A stretch of DNA of 47,809 nt from Planctomycetota bacterium (GTDB lineage Bacteria > Planctomycetota > UBA11346): contig JANQLF010000253.1 of the NCBI GenBank assembly GCA_028280785.1, forward strand, positions 1 through 47,809, read 5' to 3'. Made by a program: the position numbers and the translations under genes. Every line of letters begins with the position of its first letter. The stretch's first letter is position 1. Shown one piece after another: positions 41,293-47,809 of this stretch. The notes under the pieces are model-generated. The model was not told the origin of the DNA, made no database searches, and saw only the letters and a list, made by a program, of their open reading frames with translations.

Positions 41293-42387
41293 ATGCCTTT
41301 TAATTGTGGAATCGTTGGTTTGCCGAATGTGGGCAAGAGCACTATTTTTAATGCTTTGACGCAATCAGAGGGAGCTGAGGCAGCGAATTATCCATTTTGC
41401 ACCATTGACCCGAATACCGGAAAGGTTGCTGTACCAGATGAGCGTTTATGGGCACTACAAGATATTGTTAAGACTAAGACCGTCATACCTACACAAATAG
41501 AACTTGTTGATATCGCTGGATTGGTGAAGGGTGCGAGTACGGGTGCAGGAAAAGGAAACGCTTTTTTATCACATATAAAAGAAGTTGATGCTATTTTACA
41601 TGTTGTCCGTTGCTTCGAAGATGATGATATTGTTCATGTTGATGGCAGTATAGATCCAGTGCGTGATATCGAAGTTATCGATTTAGAGCTCATTCTTAAA
41701 GATGAAGAAACAGTTGCTAATAAACTACAGCGTTGTCAGAAAAAACGTTTTGATAAAGAGGCGCAGGCAGCCATACCAACCCTCGAAAAAATTGCTGCAG
41801 CATTTAAAGACTGCAAGCCAGCACGATCGCTAGAGCTCAGTGACGAAGAGCGCTCTCATGTTGCCGATTGTCAATTAATAACAATCAAGCCGATGTTATT
41901 TGTTTGTAATGTTGGCGAATCTGATATTGGAAATGGCGGTAATGAATTTAGTAAGGCCGTCAATGAGTTTGCTGAAAGTCATGGTGCCAAGGCGATTGTT
42001 ATCTGTGGGAAAGTGGAAGAAGAATTATCCCAATTAGATGATGAAGAGCGCAGTATGTTCATGGAAGAATATGGCATGAAAGAACCTGGCTTGCATACGT
42101 TGGTTAAAGCTGGTTATGCACTTTTAGGATTAGCGACCTATTTCACCGCAGGCGAGAAAGAAGTACGAGCTTGGCAAATACAACAAGGTTGGTCTGCACC
42201 CCAAGCGGCTGGTGTTATCCATACTGACTTTGAAGCAGGATTTATTCGTGCTGAAGTTGCTGCTTACGATGACTACATCGCAAACAGCGGTGAAAAAGGT
42301 TGTCGAGATGTTGGAAAATTGCGTGCAGAGGGTAAGGGATACATCGTCCAAGATGGCGATGTCATGCATTTCTTATTTAATAACTAA
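41293..42387 (+). CDS. ychF: Redox-regulated ATPase YchF (Obg-family, OLA1-like)
   Basis: The 364-aa protein has G1 GLPNVGKSTIFNALT, G3 DIAGLVKGASTGAGKGNAF and the altered G4 FVCNVGE, which explains ATP rather than GTP preference. A coiled-coil insert and the C-terminal TGS domain follow (AWQIQQGWSAPQAAGVIHTDFEAGFIRAEV in shorter motifs). It binds the ribosome and influences stress resistance. ATG 41293 is preferred over the GTG just before it because AGGAG then lies 5 nt upstream. It ends 4 nt inside the convergent operon. Confidence 0.97.
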   Translation: MPFNCGIVGLPNVGKSTIFNALTQSEGAEAANYPFCTIDPNTGKVAVPDERLWALQDIVKTKTVIPTQIELVDIAGLVKGASTGAGKGNAFLSHIKEVDAILHVVRCFEDDDIVHVDGSIDPVRDIEVIDLELILKDEETVANKLQRCQKKRFDKEAQAAIPTLEKIAAAFKDCKPARSLELSDEERSHVADCQLITIKPMLFVCNVGESDIGNGGNEFSKAVNEFAESHGAKAIVICGKVEEELSQLDDEERSMFMEEYGMKEPGLHTLVKAGYALLGLATYFTAGEKEVRAWQIQQGWSAPQAAGVIHTDFEAGFIRAEVAAYDDYIANSGEKGCRDVGKLRAEGKGYIVQDGDVMHFLFNN

Positions 42388-44021
42388 TCAAGCTTACGAG
42401 CTGAGTCCTTAAGATTGATGATCGGCTCATCAACCTTATCAACGTTTTCGCTCAAGCGTTGCAGGAGCTTATTGCGATATTCTGTAATGCTGATGATTAA
42501 TATTTGACGGTCTGACGAGCGCTGTTGATGTTGCTCCGGTGATTTATCGGTTGCTTCAACCCATAGATTGATGGTATCGCCAGCGCCAAGTCCTTTGATT
42601 TTGGTATTATCCCAAAGGTCATTAAATTCGAATGATTTGTTATTAATACCATTGAATTCCATCAACGATTCAGCGTTATCGTAATTAACTTCTTCAAAAT
42701 CATCAGAACCAGTTGATCGCGATATGACATATTTAACCGCCACGCTATCAATACCGATGTCATCATTAACTTTAAAGCGTAAAGGCATTTTACTGACTGA
42801 GGCTAATTCAGCTGTGCCTTTTGGTGTGGTGATGCGAATGACAGGTGGGCGGTCGCGCATGACGCTCACTTGATAATTGGCGTTATCTACGGATTGCAGT
42901 CCTTCTTTGTCTTTCATCGACATTTGATAAGAGAAGCTGCGTTCTGCATTGATGCTCATTGTCCAATGGATGCCGTCGACACTTTGTGCTTGGGGCATTT
43001 CGAAGTCTTTGGTTTTGCTGCTCAGATTTAATTCTTCCAGAGGTTTGCTGGCTTCGATGGTAAATGAGAGTGTAGAGCCTTTTATAACTCGAATATTGCC
43101 GTTGGTTTCGACTCGTTCAGGATAATTGGTGTAACTAGGGCTATTAACCTTAATGCTTATAGATTTTAAGAATGGCCGTGGGGTTGGAATAACCGTTTTA
43201 GGTCCGTAAACATCGTCGCCTAAGTAAACTGACATTTCAGCTTCTTCGGTAATTGATGTGAGTTTGGCTATATAATTTCCAGATTCATCTTCTTTAATCA
43301 ATTCGAACTCGACGGTCCCTGAGGTTGCTGTTTCGATGGTTACAGAACCTATTTCTGGAAGAATACCCTCAGCTTTGACGATAACATCAAATGGATCACC
43401 AGCAGGAATCATTTTATCGACAGAGACATCAACGATTTGTGTACGGGTAGGATAGCGTGCAGCCGGATCAATAAATCGCTGCAGATAGGCCATTACATAA
43501 TTGGGAGCCAGTGCTGTCGTCCCAGCAATTATGAGCAACATGATAGTAATACGTTTAAAGTGTTTTTTAATCCAGCTGTGATCAATGACATTGTTTAATT
43601 TGATGTCTTCAACTTGGTCAAATGCTTGGTCCACTAAACCTTCAACGAGATTTTCAGAGACACCTTCGGGCAGATCTCTAACGGCTTGGAATTGTAGCGT
43701 TGAAATCAAACGACTTTGTAATTCAGGGTTTTGGTCTTCAACTTTTAAGCTAACCGCTTCAGCACTGATGGCCACGCGAGCTTTACTGAGATATTCTTTA
43801 TTGAAGTAGTAAAACGCATAGATAATTCCACAAACTGCAATGCCAACGCGGATAACAAATGGAATGTCTGTTATGTAATCAATAACAAATAAGGACCACA
43901 CACCTAGCAAAATACCAAAGGAGATGGTACCGAGGCCACGTTTGGTGAATTGGGATTGAATCGAGCGCCCAATTGCGGCCAAGCGACTCTCTAGTTTATC
44001 AGTTTCAGGCCTGCGTCTCAT
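42384..44021 (-). CDS. Membrane protein of a BatA/VWA operon, DUF4175-like, unknown function
   Basis: The 545-aa protein has an N-terminal pair of helices (GTISFGILLGVWSLFVIDYI, FVIRVGIAVCGIIYAFYYF), a helical stretch, and another helix near residue 160 (ITIMLLIIAGTTALAPN). A long extracytoplasmic part of Ig-like beta repeats follows (DVSVDKMIPAGDPFDVIV, RPPVIRITTPKGT). The layout resembles the large DUF4175-type proteins found with BatA/VWA genes in Planctomycetes and Verrucomicrobia. Its ATG overlaps the VWA gene stop as ATGA. The protein ends soon after SENVDKVDEPIINLKDSARKLD, shorter than the usual coiled-coil versions. Confidence 0.75.
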   Translation of the reverse strand: MRRRPETDKLESRLAAIGRSIQSQFTKRGLGTISFGILLGVWSLFVIDYITDIPFVIRVGIAVCGIIYAFYYFNKEYLSKARVAISAEAVSLKVEDQNPELQSRLISTLQFQAVRDLPEGVSENLVEGLVDQAFDQVEDIKLNNVIDHSWIKKHFKRITIMLLIIAGTTALAPNYVMAYLQRFIDPAARYPTRTQIVDVSVDKMIPAGDPFDVIVKAEGILPEIGSVTIETATSGTVEFELIKEDESGNYIAKLTSITEEAEMSVYLGDDVYGPKTVIPTPRPFLKSISIKVNSPSYTNYPERVETNGNIRVIKGSTLSFTIEASKPLEELNLSSKTKDFEMPQAQSVDGIHWTMSINAERSFSYQMSMKDKEGLQSVDNANYQVSVMRDRPPVIRITTPKGTAELASVSKMPLRFKVNDDIGIDSVAVKYVISRSTGSDDFEEVNYDNAESLMEFNGINNKSFEFNDLWDNTKIKGLGAGDTINLWVEATDKSPEQHQQRSSDRQILIISITEYRNKLLQRLSENVDKVDEPIINLKDSARKLD

Positions 44022-46414
44022 GCTAAGTCAATCCTTTTGCGTAAGATCCACTCGAATGCACAAGCGATGGTTATAAAGAGTAGTGTTAACCATGTGTCCC
44101 ATAATTCACGCTTTAATTGTGAGCGCATTTTCTTGGCAGTGCCACTGACTAATTCAGGTAATTTCCAGATTTCATTCATTGGTATGTATTGACCACCAGA
44201 TGCCTCGGCTACTGACTGCAATTCTTTGATACGCATTGCTGGTGATTCAAATTCGAATTGAGGTGGTTTGATATCAAGAATAATTTCTTCTTCTTTTTCG
44301 TATCCTTCAACCGTGACGTGCCGTGAGCCTTCCTGTAGGAACATCTTGCCTTCAAAGACGCCTTCCTTGCCTTCTTCTTTTTGAAAGGTGTAGGTCATCT
44401 CTTGGGCGGTTTCTTCTTCTGAAGCCAATAGAGTTATATTTTCATCTTTAACAGGTCGGAAGTCGCGATCTAGGACACGTACGGTCATTGGGATTTTTTC
44501 ACCAATAGTAAAGTCACGTCCCTGGGTTTGGAAATTAACCCGTTTCATATTGCCTAATAAGTGAGGCAGGCCCATATATTGAATGGTTTGCCCCCAGAAT
44601 CGATTAGTGAAGCGATTACCCAATTTATAGCGCCAGCGCCAGATACTATTGATGCCGCTAAATAAGACATTGCCACGGCCATAGCGTTGAAAGGCCATCA
44701 GTGGTATGCGACCATAATCGTTGCTCTTGGTGGCATGTTCAACCAATGAAAGCGCAGCTGGTTTCAGACGTTTAATACCTGTGTAGTACCAATATTGACC
44801 AGGTAATCGTTGCCAGGCTTCTTTATTTTTATCAGGGAGAGGGTGGAGTCTGGTGACAACGTGGGCCTGACCTTCTTTGGTTAAATGCAATTTAAATGGC
44901 TTAATAAATCGATTTTGCGTATCGAGTCGAGGGTCTTCTGAAATTTTTTCTAAAGTAACCGGTAACATGTCTGATATAGGAGTGCCAATAAATGTGCCGG
45001 GTGTGCCTTTGGTCGATGAAATCATGATAAAGGAACCGCCATCTTCACTCACATATTTAGCGATGTCCTTCATTTGATCATCGCTAAAATAATCAGATGT
45101 TATATTATTAAAGATAATACAATCATATTTTGTTTGTAACTCTTCGTAGTCTGGAAATTGCTCTAGATATTCAGGGCGGGTAGATGACGTACGTTGGTCA
45201 GCACGTCTAATAAAAGTCTTGGTAACGATGCGGTCGTCGGTTGCTAAGAAGCCCTTCAGGTATCGATATTCCCAACTTGGGGTGTCAATGGCGATTAAAA
45301 TGCGAATAGCGCTATCAATGACTCGAATACGTTTCTTTAACACGTTATTTTCTAGATAGACCTCATCACCTTGTTGAGGAACATCGACTTTGAAAACCAA
45401 GTCACCAACTTGTTTAGGGGTGATAACAAAGTCTTCTTGGAAGGTCCCGTTGCGTGCAACGGCTTCACCGCTTCCAACTTCATCATCACCAAGGGTCAGA
45501 GTGATTGGTAAAACGACGTCTTCGAGTGACGAAGCCTCGAAGGTTACACGAACTGCAATTTCATCATCTTTAAAAATAAGGTCAGGAAGGTCGATATTCA
45601 GGACGCCGACGTCGACGGATTCAGGAGCGCCAATGCCTACTGGATAAACGGGGATATCTTTATCACCAAGCCATTGAGCTGCTGTTGTCGATGATTCACC
45701 ACGATTGCTTGCGCCATCGGTAAATGGAATGATTGCTGATAAGGGGAGTCCGCGCAGTTTGTTAGGGATGCTGCGCAAAGCACTGCCAAGTTGTGTGGTA
45801 TCACCATCCATGTCAGGCATGGCAAAAGCTTTATCACCACTTTCGTCGTCTGTTTTAAGTAATTCAATTTTTTCGGATCTATCATCAAAGGCATAGATAT
45901 GTACAGCATATTGTTCTTCGAGTTGCTTAATTAAATCTAATTTATCATTAGTCAGTATGCCTTTAAGTATATCATAGCGGCTTTGTTCATTTATTTTGCG
46001 CTTCTCTTCCGGGCTAACGGTTTCAGCTTTGTCCGTGCCTGTAGTAGCTTGTTTGATGTGTTCATAGAACTCATTGTCATCAGAACGATCATTGAGGCCC
46101 ATGCTCTTAGAGGTGTCTATAAGTACAGCAAGGTTACTCTTCGGCTGAGAAAGATAATCCAGTTCTAAACGCGGTTGGAGTAACACGAGAATGACAGCCG
46201 TCCAGATTAAGAATCTAAAGAACGACATCAGTCCACGGTAAAATTTACCAGTTTCAGGAGCTTCTTTTTTGTAGATCCAGTGGCAGTACACCGCAATCAT
46301 AATAATGACAAATGCCACGAGCCATGCAGGGACGGGGAATCTGAAACTGACATCTGCATTGAGAATTTCAGTGGTTGGATCTAAACCTAGTAACCAGTTT
46401 ATAATTTCGTTCAT
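44018..46414 (-). CDS. Membrane protein with VWA and glutamine-amidotransferase-like domains
   Basis: The 798-aa protein has two N-terminal helices (WLVAFVIIMIAVYCHWIY and FFRFLIWTAVILVLLQPRL). A von Willebrand A domain follows, with the MIDAS D-T-S-K-S in LAVLIDTSKSMGLND, TQLGSALRSIPNKL and IIPFTDGASNRG. Next come beta-rich domains and a GATase1-like Rossmann part (YDCIIFNNITSDYF, GSFIMISSTKGTPG, YGRGNVLFSGINSIWRWRY). A last helix sits near the C-terminus. It overlaps both neighbours by ATGA, so the three are made together. Such proteins usually sit with a MoxR ATPase and DUF58 protein, expected just beyond the right edge. The function is not established. Confidence 0.86.
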   Translation of the reverse strand: MNEIINWLLGLDPTTEILNADVSFRFPVPAWLVAFVIIMIAVYCHWIYKKEAPETGKFYRGLMSFFRFLIWTAVILVLLQPRLELDYLSQPKSNLAVLIDTSKSMGLNDRSDDNEFYEHIKQATTGTDKAETVSPEEKRKINEQSRYDILKGILTNDKLDLIKQLEEQYAVHIYAFDDRSEKIELLKTDDESGDKAFAMPDMDGDTTQLGSALRSIPNKLRGLPLSAIIPFTDGASNRGESSTTAAQWLGDKDIPVYPVGIGAPESVDVGVLNIDLPDLIFKDDEIAVRVTFEASSLEDVVLPITLTLGDDEVGSGEAVARNGTFQEDFVITPKQVGDLVFKVDVPQQGDEVYLENNVLKKRIRVIDSAIRILIAIDTPSWEYRYLKGFLATDDRIVTKTFIRRADQRTSSTRPEYLEQFPDYEELQTKYDCIIFNNITSDYFSDDQMKDIAKYVSEDGGSFIMISSTKGTPGTFIGTPISDMLPVTLEKISEDPRLDTQNRFIKPFKLHLTKEGQAHVVTRLHPLPDKNKEAWQRLPGQYWYYTGIKRLKPAALSLVEHATKSNDYGRIPLMAFQRYGRGNVLFSGINSIWRWRYKLGNRFTNRFWGQTIQYMGLPHLLGNMKRVNFQTQGRDFTIGEKIPMTVRVLDRDFRPVKDENITLLASEEETAQEMTYTFQKEEGKEGVFEGKMFLQEGSRHVTVEGYEKEEEIILDIKPPQFEFESPAMRIKELQSVAEASGGQYIPMNEIWKLPELVSGTAKKMRSQLKRELWDTWLTLLFITIACAFEWILRKRIDLA

Positions 46415-47809
46415 CGTTTCGAGATCCTGTGCGCTAAGTAATTTTCACCAATCCAACACAGCACCACCAATAATAACAATAGACTTGAAATTTCAGCACC
46501 GCCACCGCCAAGTCCGCCTGCGGCTTCATCATCTGCATTCGCATCAATAATATTTAATTTTGAATCGGGAAAGAGCGAGGCGATAGCATCTGATTCTAAA
46601 CTTAAAACATTTCCTTCTCGTTGCGCTACATTAACGCCTATGAGTGCACTATCAGATGAGTCGTTTTGATTGACGAGGTTATAAAAACCTGCTTCACGCA
46701 ACTCAGGCAATTCCATTTTAAGTTCTGCGCTGTCGACAGGTATAACGGTGCTTTCGCCAGAAGGCGACGTGCAGACAAAGTTAGCTTGGCTGCTTTGAAG
46801 ACTAACGAAACGAACGGCATTACGACCTGAGAGTATAACGTTATCGCCATCTCTAAATGACTTGGTGTATTTCACTGCTTGATTAGCAAAGCCAACAAAG
46901 ACTGGGTGAGATATAAAGTCGTTCATGCTTAAATCTGATGAAGTGCACACGACAACACAGTGACCGCGTCCAAAAGAAAAGTCGACAATGATTGGGTGAT
47001 CATTTTGATCCGTACCAGTATCTTCTTCACCACCGCTTATGAGATTTGCAAGGGGTACTGCGCGTTCTTCAGAACCTTTTTTGAATGAAAATGTAGAATA
47101 AATTTTAACATTTTTCAGGTAGTCATTTTGGTGATCAAGTAATCCATTCCACAGTGGGTGACTAAAGTTAAATGCACTCATGCGCATAGAATCTTGATCA
47201 GAAGCCTTGTTAATCGGGTCTACATTTAATTCCCAGGCAAATAAGCCTTTGCCACCACGATAAAGATTTTGATTATAAGTTGGGACATCTGTGTCCTTGC
47301 CTAGGAACATCAAAATTCCACCACCAGCTTGGACATATTCTTCTAGGATGCTCGCTTCAACACTGGAAATGGCGCTTACACCAGCAATGCAAATGAATTC
47401 GTATTGGGTTAGGTCTTCACCAGCCAGTTCACTAATATGTGTATTTTGAAATTTATATACTGCATCTTCGTTTTCAGAGCCTTCACGGAATGGGTTTAAG
47501 GCCAACTCTGTAAAGTAAGTTGGATTAAAGCCAAACTGGTTTTCACCTTCAGAAACACCCAATGCGGCGATTGATTCAACAACGCGGAAGGGGAGATAGG
47601 CCTTGTTATCGTCTTGCAAACTATCACCACGTATTTTGACGCTGGCTTCGTGTAGGCCTTCTTCAATGGCTTCGTAGGGGAAGCGTGCACTAGCGGTTTG
47701 CTGCGGAGCAATTGAAATGGTAGAGCTTTCAACAACTTCACCATCAACTAAAAAGTCGATTGGCATATCTTCAACAATTTCTGAGCCATGATTGAAGACG
47801 TCAGCGGCG
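46411..47809 (-). CDS. BatA-like membrane protein (partial, 5' end outside window)
   Basis: The frame is open to the window edge (AADVFNHGSEIVED precedes the first internal Met at 47766), so the start is missing. The visible 466 residues contain a CARDB/Ig-like region (IDFLVDGEVVESSTISI, ASVKIRGDSLQDDNKAYLPF). A GATase-like Rossmann part follows (YEFICIAGVSAISSVEASIL, GGGILMFLGKDTD, FGRGHCVVVCTSSDLSMNDF). A final membrane helix (ISSLLLLLVVLCWIGENYLA) comes before a basic tail. This is the C-terminal layout of BatA-type proteins whose N-terminal membrane domain would lie outside. Its stop overlaps the next gene as ATGA. Confidence 0.82.
   Translation of the reverse strand, partial: AADVFNHGSEIVEDMPIDFLVDGEVVESSTISIAPQQTASARFPYEAIEEGLHEASVKIRGDSLQDDNKAYLPFRVVESIAALGVSEGENQFGFNPTYFTELALNPFREGSENEDAVYKFQNTHISELAGEDLTQYEFICIAGVSAISSVEASILEEYVQAGGGILMFLGKDTDVPTYNQNLYRGGKGLFAWELNVDPINKASDQDSMRMSAFNFSHPLWNGLLDHQNDYLKNVKIYSTFSFKKGSEERAVPLANLISGGEEDTGTDQNDHPIIVDFSFGRGHCVVVCTSSDLSMNDFISHPVFVGFANQAVKYTKSFRDGDNVILSGRNAVRFVSLQSSQANFVCTSPSGESTVIPVDSAELKMELPELREAGFYNLVNQNDSSDSALIGVNVAQREGNVLSLESDAIASLFPDSKLNIIDANADDEAAGGLGGGGAEISSLLLLLVVLCWIGENYLAHRISKR

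Overview
The window looks like chromosome from a Gram-negative bacterium of the PVC group, closest in style to Lentisphaerae or Verrucomicrobia; this is inference, with moderate confidence. The reasons are moderate-to-low GC, a lipid A acyltransferase and several lipoproteins, a Gfo/Idh/MocA plus sugar-phosphate isomerase pair, a phytanoyl-CoA dioxygenase/AraC pair, a BatA/VWA membrane operon and many secreted proteins of unknown function. Genes are dense, with short gaps and frequent 4-8 nt stop/start overlaps. No prophage, insertion sequence, integrase or CRISPR array was seen.

Layout. 1-1.54 kb: sugar-type isomerase and Gfo/Idh/MocA oxidoreductase (cut by the window edge). 1.7-7.4 kb: M16 protease facing an operon of riboflavin synthase and a GldF/GldG-like pair that lacks an ABC ATPase. 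7.5-10.4 kb: glnE. 10.4-13.5 kb: XRE-cupin regulator facing a nickel superoxide dismutase cluster (sodN, maturation protease, His-rich nickel permease), then an esterase. 13.5-21.8 kb: a large transglutaminase/TPR secreted protein, typA, an MFS transporter and the PhyH/AraC pair. 21.8-29.7 kb: a minus-strand methionine-cycle block, with an ArsR-methyltransferase fusion, a perfect 14-bp-arm palindrome on the metH promoter, metH, a SirB1-like protein, and trmB upstream. 29.8-34.7 kb: the most unusual part, described below. 34.7-38.2 kb: a secreted protein, recJ, an LpxL-like acyltransferase and tRNA-Arg in one minus-strand run. 38.3-42.4 kb: clpP, a dynamin-like GTPase, sua5 and ychF. 42.4-47.8 kb: three overlapping genes of a BatA/VWA operon, running off the right edge.

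Two things stand out. First, at 33800-34414 an exported thioredoxin-fold protein reads through an in-frame TGA placed exactly at the first position of a CxxC motif (W-U-P-H-C). A hairpin follows at the spacing expected of a bacterial SECIS, so this is very probably a selenoprotein that ordinary gene calling splits or truncates.

Second, each of the two tRNA genes is followed, after its terminator, by a copy of the same 114-nt hairpin-rich element (31919-32032 and 34430-34543). Stems in the two copies are kept by compensatory changes. The ends of each copy match the T-arm of its own neighbouring tRNA, one end in each orientation. The first copy is preceded by a further run of perfect short hairpins and bounded by a second terminator. 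This family of tRNA-linked structured elements is the best candidate here for something undescribed.
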